Assembly: GCA_900540635.1 (NCBI GenBank) | Contig: UQGU01000028.1 | Location: 1-29,951 of the forward strand | Direction: 5' to 3' | DNA: 29,951 nucleotides | From: an uncultured Eubacteriales bacterium | GTDB taxonomy: Bacteria; Bacillota; Clostridia; Oscillospirales; Oscillospiraceae | Shown: positions 1 through 7,344 of the stretch, piece by piece | Layout of the letters: every line of letters begins with the position of its first letter | Numbering within the stretch: the first letter of the stretch is position 1 | Position numbers and translations under genes: made by a program | The notes under the pieces: generated by a model | The model's database searches: none | Seen by the model: only the letters and a program-made list of their open reading frames with translations | Told to the model about the DNA's origin: nothing

Positions 1-46
1 TCAAATCTTTATGGAATCTTCAAAAATTCCTCTTATCATGTATCTA

Positions 47-98
47 AAGAAAAAATATCTGCCCAGCGGCAGAAAAGAAAGAAACCGCTGCTGGGCAG
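47..98 (-). terminator. Intrinsic terminator after the radical SAM gene
   Basis: On the minus strand, just beyond the radical SAM stop codon, an arm at 98-85 pairs with an arm at 69-59 (CUGCCCAG...CGG with CCGCUGGGCAG, plus a 3-nt bulge). The stem is followed by a U-rich run at 57-47. The shape is that of a rho-independent terminator. Confidence 0.8.
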
Positions 99-111
99 TG
101 CGCCTTTTGGC

Positions 112-948
112 CTATTGAAATCTTGCAGCATAGCCGCAGCGGCGGCAGAGGGCTTCGGCGGCTTGTTTCTTAGAAAAGCCATCGTAGATGGCTTTGGCCC
201 TGGGGGACGCCAGAATGGCATCCAGGTCCTCCTCAAAGAGATTTCCAAGGTCCAGGTCCCCCTCGTGGTCCAGGCAGCAGGGCACCACAGTGCCGTCCCA
301 AAGAATGCCCAGCTGGTCCCGCAGGCCATAGCAGAAATAGGGGGCGGGATACTCCGGTGCGGACAGGTCCGGCCAGTCGAATTTATCTCCCGGCTCCAGA
401 AAAATCCGGTCGCCCAGGGCGGTGCCCCGTCTGCCGGGAAGCCAATTACCCGGGAAGCCCCGGTGCAGCGCATCCAGAATCTCCCTGTTCCGTTCATCCG
501 CGCCGCCGTTGTTCCAAAGCCTGTATACCACGATTTTTTTGCTCTGTGCCGCTTGCCCGAATGCAATGCAGTCAGAAAGATAGCTTTCAAAGGGCACAGC
601 CAGATCGTTGGCTTCAAAGGCGTGGAGGGAGATATTGATTTTGTGCAGGGCTGGGGCGTTCAAAAGGATATCCTGCCGGGAAGAGAGCAATGTGCCGTTG
701 GTGGTCAGGATGACTTTGAAGCCCGCTTCTGCCGCTAAGGATAGGTATTGCTCCAGATTTGGGTGGCACAGGGGTTCTCCCATAAGATGAAAATAGAGAT
801 AGTCCGTATAGGGGCGCAGCTTTTGAAGGGCAGCCGCAAAGTGGAGCGCATCCATGGCACCGCTTTTGCGCTTGGTCCCGGGACAGAAGGCACAGCGCAG
901 GTTGCACCGGTTGGAAATCTCCAAATAGACCTTTCGGAATCGCTTCAT
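112..948 (-). CDS. Radical SAM/SPASM domain protein
   Basis: A 278-residue radical SAM enzyme of unknown substrate. The N-terminus carries the CX3CX2C motif (Cys15, Cys19, Cys22, in CNLRCAFC), which holds the 4Fe-4S cluster that cleaves S-adenosylmethionine. It is followed by a GEPL-type motif near residue 58. The C-terminal part has cysteines at about 206, 224, 225, 268 and 271, consistent with a SPASM/twitch auxiliary cluster. I start at the ATG at 948, preceded by GAAAGGA, rather than further upstream, because a longer frame would run through the asnA terminator into asnA. The gene lies 67 bp after asnA with that terminator between them, so it may depend on read-through or its own weak promoter. 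No precursor-peptide gene is visible beside it, so peptide maturation cannot be claimed. The family is clear; the function is unknown. Confidence 0.88.
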   Translation of the reverse strand: MKRFRKVYLEISNRCNLRCAFCPGTKRKSGAMDALHFAAALQKLRPYTDYLYFHLMGEPLCHPNLEQYLSLAAEAGFKVILTTNGTLLSSRQDILLNAPALHKINISLHAFEANDLAVPFESYLSDCIAFGQAAQSKKIVVYRLWNNGGADERNREILDALHRGFPGNWLPGRRGTALGDRIFLEPGDKFDWPDLSAPEYPAPYFCYGLRDQLGILWDGTVVPCCLDHEGDLDLGNLFEEDLDAILASPRAKAIYDGFSKKQAAEALCRRCGYAARFQ

Positions 949-975
949 AGTTGGGTTCCTTTCAAAAAATCGCGG

Positions 976-1005
976 AAAAAGGGCGGCAGAGTTTGCCGCC
1001 CTTTT
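976..1005 (-). terminator. Intrinsic terminator after asnA
   Basis: On the minus strand a GGGCGGCA arm (1001-994) pairs perfectly with UGCCGCCC (988-981) around a 5-nt loop, followed by five U residues. It begins 10 bp after the asnA stop codon and is a strong rho-independent terminator. It separates asnA from the radical SAM gene. Confidence 0.9.
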
Positions 1006-1015
1006 CGTAGCTTTT

Positions 1016-2023
1016 TTACAGCAGCGGAATGCCTGCTTTTTCACAGGTGTCCATGGTTTCCTGATCCCAAATGCTGGACTGCACCTCGCCAATGTGGGCG
1101 CAGCCCATGAGCAGCATGGCAAGCCGGGACTGGCCGATGCCGCCGCCAATGGTCAGGGGAAGTTCATTGTGCAGGAGCATCTGGTGGAAGGGGAGCTTCC
1201 GCCGGTCGTCGCAGCCTGCAATGGTCAGCTGCCGGTCCAGGGCTTCCGCATCCACCCGGATACCCATGGAGGAGATTTCCAGCGCCCGGTTCAGGACCGG
1301 GTTCCAGAAGAAGATGTCGCAGTTCAGGCTCCAGTCGTCATAGTCCGGGGCGCGGCCGTCGTGGGGCTTGCCGGAGCGCAGCGCCCCGCCAATCTGCATG
1401 ATGCAGGCAGTGGGGTGCTCCCGAACATAGGCGTTTTCACGCTGGGATGGGGTCAGGTCCGGGTACATGTCCTCCAGCTCTTGAGTCGTGATAAAGCTGA
1501 CCTCCCGGTTCAAGCGCAGGGTAAGCTGCGGGAAGCGGACATGGAGCCGGTCATTGGTGTCGCAGATAGACCGAACAATGGCCTCTACAATGAGCTTCAG
1601 GTAATCCAGATTCCGATTCTCCCGGGTGATGATCTTCTCCCAGTCCCACTGGTCCACATAGATGGAGTGGACATTGTCCAGCTCTTCATCCCGGCGGATG
1701 GCGTTCATATCGGTGTACAGGCCGTTGCCAACGGTGAAATGGTATCGCTTCAGAGCCAGGCGCTTCCACTTGGCCAGGGAGTGCACCACCTGGGCATCCT
1801 TGCCTACAGCGGGAATATCAAAGCTGACAGGCCGCTCATAGCCGTTCAGATTGTCGTTCAGGCCGGAATCCTCGGTGACGAACAGGGGGGCGGACACGCG
1901 CTTCAAGTTCAGCGCATTGGAGAATTCCTGCTGGAAGGTCTGCTTGATGTAGGCAATGGCCCGCTGGGTGTCATAGGCATCCAGAGCGGGCGTATAGTTT
2001 TCGGGGACATAAATGGTACGCAT
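1016..2023 (-). CDS. asnA: Aspartate--ammonia ligase (asparagine synthetase A)
   Basis: A 335-residue AsnA, close to the usual ~330. It makes asparagine from aspartate, ammonia and ATP in the cytoplasm, with a class II aminoacyl-tRNA-synthetase-like fold. Recognisable family segments include the N-terminal stretch ending SAPLFVTEDSGLNDNLNG (about 43-60), the HSLAKWKRLAL segment, GLYTDMNAIRRDE, the VDQWDWEKII segment, and a C-terminal GGGIGQSRLAMLL motif. The start is an ATG at 2023 with only a weak purine-rich ribosome site. The gene is 50 bp downstream of the glycosyltransferase gene on the same strand with no terminator between, so it is probably co-transcribed with it. It ends at a strong terminator. 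With the glutamine synthetase at 15.9-18.0 kb, it is one of two ammonia-assimilating enzymes in the window. Confidence 0.96.
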   Translation of the reverse strand: MRTIYVPENYTPALDAYDTQRAIAYIKQTFQQEFSNALNLKRVSAPLFVTEDSGLNDNLNGYERPVSFDIPAVGKDAQVVHSLAKWKRLALKRYHFTVGNGLYTDMNAIRRDEELDNVHSIYVDQWDWEKIITRENRNLDYLKLIVEAIVRSICDTNDRLHVRFPQLTLRLNREVSFITTQELEDMYPDLTPSQRENAYVREHPTACIMQIGGALRSGKPHDGRAPDYDDWSLNCDIFFWNPVLNRALEISSMGIRVDAEALDRQLTIAGCDDRRKLPFHQMLLHNELPLTIGGGIGQSRLAMLLMGCAHIGEVQSSIWDQETMDTCEKAGIPLL

Positions 2024-2073
2024 TGTGATTCGCCGCTTTCTTTTGTGTTTTGTAGAAGCCTCTCTGGGAGTGC

Positions 2074-3387
2074 TTACAGAATATGCTTCATTTCATGGAC
2101 CTTGTCCGTAAATTTCTTGTGCAGGGCGTCCCGCCGCTCTTCCAGGCGGCACAGGCCCTCCATCAGCTCGCCGTTGACTTTAAAGACCGAGTCAAGTCCG
2201 TGGTGGTGGGTGGGATAGCCGCCGCTGCGGTAGCGGTCAATGACCACTTCATACCGCGCCCGGGCAATGTCCACAGCCGTTTCCCAGGAAATATACAGCT
2301 CCTGCTGGGCGTGCTGCCCGATGACCGTCATGGCAGGGATATCCAGCTTTTGCAGGCAGGCGGCCATGCTCTCGGCATTCTCCTCAATCAGCAGGCCGTT
2401 GCGTCCGTCGGTAACGCCCTCGGCGGCACAGCTGCCGCCAATCAGCACAGCGCCCAGGCCGCAGGCCGCAGCCTCCCGGACTACCAGACCGTTGGTATCG
2501 AAGGTGGAGGGGAACAGGAAAAGATTTGCCCGACAATACCAGGCCCGGAGCTTTTCCCGGTCCGCCTCCGGGCCTGGGAAAAAGCACTTGTCCTGCAGAT
2601 TCAGACTCTCGCTGTAGCTTTTTACAGCCTCAAAGTCTCCGCCGCCGCCGACAAAGACCATGCGGAAGTCCTTTCCTCCGGCTTTCAGTGCGGCCATGGC
2701 ATCCAGAATAATGCGCAGGCCCTTATACCACATGATCCGGCCTACGAACAGAAAAACAGGCACGTTTCCGGGCAAATCCAAGCCGGAAGTGACCTCTTGA
2801 ACCAGTGCCTCGCTGACCCTGCCCCGGGGCAGATCGACGCCATTTTGCATAATGACGCATTCGCCATCATAGCCCAGCGACCGCAGATTTTCCGCAGCCC
2901 CACGGCTGACGGCCCAGACCTCGTCGCAGGCATTGATGTTTTCAACCAGGGCGCGCTTGCTGCTTTCCTGAAGCACCTTGGAGTGGATGAGATTCGCAAT
3001 ATCCACATCGAACTTGGTGTGATAGGTCATGACCAGGGGCACATCCAGTACCTGCCGGAATTCCCGACCCAGCATGGTGGAGACAATGGGACAGTGGCTG
3101 TGCAGCAGCGCCGGCTTGTGCTCGGTCAGCTGCCGCATAACCTCCGGCGCAAAGGGAACGCCCGCCATATATCCGGCGGTCATGCTGCGCAGATCCAGGG
3201 CAGGATAGCGCAGAACAGGGAAGGGATAGCCTCCATCGTCCGCGCCGGGATATTCCGGGGTGACGACAATGGGATCGTCCCCCAGTGCATGAAGGTTTTC
3301 CCCGTAATTCAAAACCGCATTGGCCACGCCGTCAATGACCGGGGGGAAGGAATCATTCAAAAGGCAAATCGTCTGCAATATACTCAC
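2074..3387 (-). CDS. GT4-family glycosyltransferase, possibly glycolipid-forming
   Basis: A 437-residue retaining glycosyltransferase of family GT4 (GT-B fold). The N-terminal acceptor domain starts ICLLNDSFPPVIDGVANAV and includes LLHSHCP and MTYHTKFD. The C-terminal nucleotide-sugar domain has FVGRIMWYKGL (about 220-230) and FPSTFDTNGLVVREAAACG. In the usual EX7E motif the first Glu is replaced by Asp (DTNGLVVRE). The last ~70 residues form a charged helical tail. Related clostridial proteins are often named diacylglycerol glucosyltransferases, but the acceptor cannot be read from sequence. The start is GTG at 3387 with GGAAAG upstream. A candidate promoter overlaps the aroQ stop codon. The role is inferred as membrane glycolipid or envelope glycan synthesis. 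Confidence 0.88.
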   Translation of the reverse strand: MSILQTICLLNDSFPPVIDGVANAVLNYGENLHALGDDPIVVTPEYPGADDGGYPFPVLRYPALDLRSMTAGYMAGVPFAPEVMRQLTEHKPALLHSHCPIVSTMLGREFRQVLDVPLVMTYHTKFDVDIANLIHSKVLQESSKRALVENINACDEVWAVSRGAAENLRSLGYDGECVIMQNGVDLPRGRVSEALVQEVTSGLDLPGNVPVFLFVGRIMWYKGLRIILDAMAALKAGGKDFRMVFVGGGGDFEAVKSYSESLNLQDKCFFPGPEADREKLRAWYCRANLFLFPSTFDTNGLVVREAAACGLGAVLIGGSCAAEGVTDGRNGLLIEENAESMAACLQKLDIPAMTVIGQHAQQELYISWETAVDIARARYEVVIDRYRSGGYPTHHHGLDSVFKVNGELMEGLCRLEERRDALHKKFTDKVHEMKHIL

Positions 3388-3412
3388 CCTTGTCTTTCCA
3401 AAGTATGCTCCT

Positions 3413-3442
3413 AGAATAGCACACTTACCGGGGAAAAGTCAA
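3413..3442 (-). promoter_or_regulatory. Candidate promoter for the glycosyltransferase-asnA pair
   Basis: On the minus strand TTGACT (3442-3437) overlaps the aroQ stop codon. After an 18-nt spacer comes TATTCT (3418-3413) with an extended TGC. There is no terminator between aroQ and the glycosyltransferase gene, so aro transcripts may also continue through. Confidence 0.45.
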
Positions 3443-3873
3443 TGATGATACTTCTCCCAAAGGTAGCGCATGGCCACGGCGTAGCCTTGGAGGCCCTGCC
3501 CCTTGACGGTTTTCTCACAATACATCCCGGCATAGGAGACTTGCCGGAAGGGCTCCCGGGCGTCCACATCGGAAATGTGGACCTCCACTGCCGGAATGGA
3601 CACGGCTTTCAGCGCATCCAGAATGGCAACGCTGGTGTGGGTGTAGGCAGCGGGGTTGATGACGATGCCGTCCACCTTGCCGTAGCTCTCCTGAATTTTA
3701 TCCACCAGAGCACCCTCATGATTGGACTGGAACTGCTCAAACTCCACGCCCAGCTCCTTCGCCGTATCGTCAAGGAGCTGCAGCAGATCGGCGAAGGTCT
3801 GCTTGCCGTAAATTCCCGGCTCCCGAATTCCAACCATATTGATATTCGGTCCGTTCAGAACCAGAATCTTCAT
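3439..3873 (-). CDS. aroQ: Type II 3-dehydroquinate dehydratase
   Basis: A 144-residue type II dehydroquinase, the usual size of this dodecameric enzyme. It converts 3-dehydroquinate to 3-dehydroshikimate by anti-elimination. Signature parts are LVLNGPNINMVG at the N-terminus, the flexible-lid tyrosine at Tyr22 (PGIYGKQTF), QSNHEGALVDKI, INPAAYTHTSVAI, VEVHISDVDAREPFRQ and the C-terminal GQGLQGYAVAM. It is the last gene of the aro operon. The ATG overlaps the aroE/K stop by 4 nt (ATGA) and AAGGGAG lies 9 nt upstream, so translation is likely coupled. Confidence 0.97.
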   Translation of the reverse strand: MKILVLNGPNINMVGIREPGIYGKQTFADLLQLLDDTAKELGVEFEQFQSNHEGALVDKIQESYGKVDGIVINPAAYTHTSVAILDALKAVSIPAVEVHISDVDAREPFRQVSYAGMYCEKTVKGQGLQGYAVAMRYLWEKYHH

Positions 3874-5108
3874 TGTGCGGTTCTCCCTTCTGAAAGTCTT
3901 TGGCAGATTTCCTCAGCGGTCTTTTCGGGGGAGCGTGTATTCTCCACGGAAAAATCGCTGAATGCTGCATACATCGGTGCGCGCTTTTGATACATGGCTT
4001 CCAGCTTCCCCACTTGGGACAGGGGACGGCCGTCCGTCGGCAGTGCATCCAGGTCTCGTTTCAGCCAGACGATGGTGCCGTTGCGGTGGAGGGCCTCATA
4101 ATTGGCAGGAATCGTCACGCAGCCGCCGCCGGTAGCAATCACCAGGCCGGACTGCTTGCCCAGGTCCTTCAAAACGTCCGATTCCAGCTTCCGGAAGGCA
4201 GCCTCGCCATCCTGGGGGATGATTTCCGTGATGGGCCGCCCGGCACGGGCTTCCAGCTCCGTGTCGGCATCCAGAAACTTCTTTCCAAGTATCCCGGAGA
4301 GAATGGTGCCCACGGTGGTCTTGCCGCATCCGGGCATACCGATGAGAATCACATTCTCCATCTGTGCCCAAAGAGAGCTGTAGATGGTGCCGATCACACC
4401 GTCATCGATTTTTGCACCGGTGAACCATTCGGCGCTTTCCTTGGCCTGGGCCACCAGCATTTTCAGGCCGTTCTCTGTTTTCAGGCCCTGCTTTTCTGCC
4501 GCAAGCAAAATTTTTGTCCGGGCGGGATTGTAGATGAGGTCCAGCACACCCTCCAGCTTTGGGAAAAGGGACAGGTCCTCTATGGCTGCGCCATCCACGT
4601 TGGGATACATCCCCACAGGGGTGGCGTTGACGATCAGCGCGGCATCCGTGTGCCGTTCCAGATTTTGATAATTATCCGGCCCGGAGCGGGACAAGATCAC
4701 CACATGGGCGCCATGCTCCCGCAGCACAGCCACAGCCGTATTGGAGGCACCGCCGCTGCCGCAAACCAGGGCCTTCTTGCCCTGCACGTCAATCCCGGAG
4801 TCTGCCAGCATGGTCTCGAAGCCAAAATAATCCGTATTGTGCCCAATGAGTCTTCCGTCCGGCTTACGGACGATGGTATTCACGGCTCCCAGCCTCTTTG
4901 CACGGTCCGACAGCTCGTCCAAAAAGGGGATCACATCTTTTTTATAGGGAATGGTCACGTTCAGTCCCGTAAAATTGCCATTTTTCAGAAAATCCTCCAG
5001 CGCCTCCGGCTCTTTTTCAAAGAGCGCATAGCCGTAGGAGCCAAGCATGGCGTGAATTTGGGGAGAATAGCTGTGGCCAAGCTTTCTGCCAAGCAAACCG
5101 CACTGCAT
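3870..5108 (-). CDS. aroE/aroK: Bifunctional shikimate dehydrogenase / shikimate kinase (AroE-AroK fusion)
   Basis: A 412-residue fusion of two consecutive shikimate pathway enzymes. Residues 1-~245 are shikimate dehydrogenase: the GLLGRKLGHSYSPQIH substrate loop, catalytic Lys56 in NVTIPYKKD, Asp93 in GHNTDYFG, the VCGSGGASNT NADPH loop and an NATPVGM motif. Residues 250-412 are shikimate kinase: P-loop GMPGCGKT at 257-264, DAD near 279-281, and the GGG of ATGGGC. The fusion point is a methionine at 4361 that would start a free-standing AroK. No frameshift or stop separates the halves, so this is a true fusion. It starts at ATG 5108 with GGAGG 7 nt upstream, sharing one base with the pheA stop (TGATG), and overlaps aroQ by 4 nt. 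Both active sites look intact. Confidence 0.96.
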   Translation of the reverse strand: MQCGLLGRKLGHSYSPQIHAMLGSYGYALFEKEPEALEDFLKNGNFTGLNVTIPYKKDVIPFLDELSDRAKRLGAVNTIVRKPDGRLIGHNTDYFGFETMLADSGIDVQGKKALVCGSGGASNTAVAVLREHGAHVVILSRSGPDNYQNLERHTDAALIVNATPVGMYPNVDGAAIEDLSLFPKLEGVLDLIYNPARTKILLAAEKQGLKTENGLKMLVAQAKESAEWFTGAKIDDGVIGTIYSSLWAQMENVILIGMPGCGKTTVGTILSGILGKKFLDADTELEARAGRPITEIIPQDGEAAFRKLESDVLKDLGKQSGLVIATGGGCVTIPANYEALHRNGTIVWLKRDLDALPTDGRPLSQVGKLEAMYQKRAPMYAAFSDFSVENTRSPEKTAEEICQRLSEGRTAQ

Positions 5109-6250
5109 CAGACTACCTCCGTAAAGCTGCCCAGATATTTGAATTCCTCGCAGAAATCATCCAGCTCACAGATCAGCTGCACGAACTCCTCGGAATAGAT
5201 GGAGGTCTCCAGGTCAAAATAGAACATGAATTCGAATTCCCGATCGGGAATGGGCCGGGATTCCAGCTTGGTTACATTAATTCCCAGAGCATAGATTCTT
5301 GCCAGAACCTTGTACAGTGCGCCGGGCTTGTGGTTCAGCACCATCATGATGCTGGTTTTGTCCGAACCTGGGTAAATTTCCAGGTCCTTGCTGATGCAGA
5401 TGAAGCGGGTGCGGTTGTTCCCCTTGTCCTGAATGGAGGAGGCCAGATTTTGCAGACCATAGAGCTCTGCGCAGGACCGGCTGCTGATAGCCGCCACATC
5501 CTTGCGGCCGGAGGAGGCTACCATTTCCGCTGCCACGGCGGTATTGGCCACGGCAACCACATTCACATTTTTCAGCCCGTGCAGGAAGCTGCCGCACTGA
5601 TTGATGGCCTGTTCATGGGAATAGATTTCCCGAATATCCTCCAGTTTTGCCCCCGGCGCAGCCAGCAGGTTGTGGTCCACCTTCAGCCGGAAGGTGCGGA
5701 CGATGTAGAAATTGTGCTGGATCATCAAATCGTACACCTTGGTCACTGAACCAGCGGTGGAATTCTCAATGGGCAGGATACCATACTTGCACAGCCCCTG
5801 CTCGATGGCCTGGAAGACCCCGTCGAAGGTCTTGAAATAGAGGATCATGGGATTTTTGATGATCTTTTCGCAGGCAAGCTGGGAGTAGGCCCCTTCAACG
5901 CCCTGGCAGGCTACCTGGGCCTGCTGCGGGAAGAGCTTGGGTGTCTCCTCAATGGCCTTGCTGACCCGCTCGTAAAGGGCGCGGTTGCCGCCGTTGCGCT
6001 TGGCCTGATAGCTGCGGCTCAGCTCGAAGAGCATGGAATACAGCGTTCTCGTGTAGGCGGCCATTTCCGGGCCGGCCTTTTGCGCCACGTCCTGAAGCTT
6101 TTCCCGCTCCCGGGCGGGCATGAAAATGGGCAGATTGTTTGCCTTTTTATAGTCTGCTACCTGGGCGGCAACGTCCATGCGGCGGCAGAACAGCTTGATG
6201 ATTTCGTCATCAATTTCGTCAATCTGGCCTCTCAGTTCCGTTAAATCCAT
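5108..6250 (-). CDS. pheA: Bifunctional chorismate mutase / prephenate dehydratase (P-protein)
   Basis: A 380-residue P-protein making phenylpyruvate from chorismate. Residues 1-~90 are an AroQ-type chorismate mutase (MDLTELRGQIDEIDDEIIKL, then RREKL-like PAREREKL). Prephenate dehydratase covers about 105-290, with GVEGAYSQLA, PIENSTAGSV and the catalytic Thr-Arg-Phe in NNRTRFI. A C-terminal ACT domain (~300-375) carries HKPGALYKVL and TKLESRPI, the phenylalanine-binding GAL and ESRP motifs, so feedback inhibition by Phe is expected. A TTG at 6259 would touch the ribosome site with no spacing. The ATG at 6250 lies 9 nt after AGGAG and is chosen. It follows the aroC stop by 5 nt. This is the Phe branch of the operon. 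Confidence 0.95.
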   Translation of the reverse strand: MDLTELRGQIDEIDDEIIKLFCRRMDVAAQVADYKKANNLPIFMPAREREKLQDVAQKAGPEMAAYTRTLYSMLFELSRSYQAKRNGGNRALYERVSKAIEETPKLFPQQAQVACQGVEGAYSQLACEKIIKNPMILYFKTFDGVFQAIEQGLCKYGILPIENSTAGSVTKVYDLMIQHNFYIVRTFRLKVDHNLLAAPGAKLEDIREIYSHEQAINQCGSFLHGLKNVNVVAVANTAVAAEMVASSGRKDVAAISSRSCAELYGLQNLASSIQDKGNNRTRFICISKDLEIYPGSDKTSIMMVLNHKPGALYKVLARIYALGINVTKLESRPIPDREFEFMFYFDLETSIYSEEFVQLICELDDFCEEFKYLGSFTEVV

Positions 6251-6255
6251 ATCTT

Positions 6256-7344
6256 TCAACTCCTAATCTCTGAAAAACCGTCTGCCAAAAGCATGTCCAT
6301 CAGCACAATGGCAGCGGCAGACTCCACCACAGGGACCGCCCGGGGCACAATACAAGGGTCATGCCGTCCTCTGACCTCCAGGGTGCATTCCTCCAGTGTG
6401 GAGAGACGAACGCTTTTCTGGGCCTGTGCAATGGAGGGGGTGGGTTTAAAAGCAGCCCGGAATATCAGGGGCATTCCATCGGTGATTCCCCCCAGAATTC
6501 CGCCGCAGTTGTTGGTCTGGGTGACGATTTTCCCGTCTTCCACCCGGAAGGGGTCGTTGCTTTGGCTGCCCCGCAGAGAGGCCACCCCAAAACCCGCTCC
6601 AAACTCCACGCCCTTGACAGCCGGTATGCCATAGAGCATCTGGGCAAGTCTACCCTCCATACCGCCGAACATGGGCTCTCCAAGCCCGGCAGGGAGGCCT
6701 GTGACGGCGCACTCTACAATCCCGCCGACGCTGTCCAGATTTTCCTTTGCCTGGGCAATGCGCGCCTGCATTTGTTCGCCTTTCCCTGCATCCAGCGTTG
6801 GAAAGGGAGATAGTACCCGGTCCGTTGCCGGAGAGACGGGGTCATAGGGCGTATCCCAGATGTCTGCAATCATGGCAATGTGGGCAGAGATGACAATTCC
6901 CTTGCGTTCCAGCCACTGCTTGCACAGTCCGCCTGCAATGCAGAGGGGGGCCGTCAACCGCCCGGAGAAGTGGCCGCCGCCGGCAGCGTCCTGGTGCCCA
7001 TGGTATTTGATTTGTGCCGTGTAATCGGCGTGGCCTGGCCGGGGGCAGTCTTTCAGATTGGCATAGTCCCCGGAGCGGGTGTTTGTATTGCGGATCACCG
7101 CTGCAATGGGGGCTCCACAGGTGGCGCCCTCCTCCAGCCCGGAGAGAAATTCCGGCGCGTCTGCCTCCTTGCGGGGGGTAGAGTATGCATTCTGTCCCGG
7201 AGCGCGGCGGGCCAGAAAGGCGCGCAATGCCGCCAGATCTACGCCCAGTCCTGCCGGAATACCGTCCAGAACCATGCCAATGCCCGCGCCGTGGGACTGG
7301 CCGAAAATCGATAGCTTTAGATGTTCACCGTAGGTGCTGCTCAT
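6256..7344 (-). CDS. aroC: Chorismate synthase
   Basis: A 362-residue chorismate synthase, the FMN-dependent last step of the common aromatic pathway (EPSP to chorismate). Motifs in order: YGEHLKLSIFGQSHGAGIG with the conserved His near residue 18, RRAPGQ, RNTNTRSGDY, RPGHADYTAQIKYHG, the GGGHFSGR segment, the VKGVEFGAGF stretch, TNNCGGILGGI, and RHDPCIVPRAVPVVE at the C-terminus. The size matches the family. The start is ATG 7344 with AGGAGG 5 nt upstream. The gene overlaps the end of aroA by 20 nt, so its ribosome site lies inside aroA. That points to translational coupling. Confidence 0.97.
   Translation of the reverse strand: MSSTYGEHLKLSIFGQSHGAGIGMVLDGIPAGLGVDLAALRAFLARRAPGQNAYSTPRKEADAPEFLSGLEEGATCGAPIAAVIRNTNTRSGDYANLKDCPRPGHADYTAQIKYHGHQDAAGGGHFSGRLTAPLCIAGGLCKQWLERKGIVISAHIAMIADIWDTPYDPVSPATDRVLSPFPTLDAGKGEQMQARIAQAKENLDSVGGIVECAVTGLPAGLGEPMFGGMEGRLAQMLYGIPAVKGVEFGAGFGVASLRGSQSNDPFRVEDGKIVTQTNNCGGILGGITDGMPLIFRAAFKPTPSIAQAQKSVRLSTLEECTLEVRGRHDPCIVPRAVPVVESAAAIVLMDMLLADGFSEIRS

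Noticed and set aside
357..638. Small plus-strand frames over the radical SAM gene, considered as a peptide precursor
   Set aside because: They are antisense to the enzyme, lack ribosome sites and have no precursor-like leader or core.
6251..6259. TTG start for pheA at 6259
   Set aside because: The TTG directly touches AGGAG with no spacing, whereas ATG 6250 has 9 nt and begins with the chorismate mutase domain.
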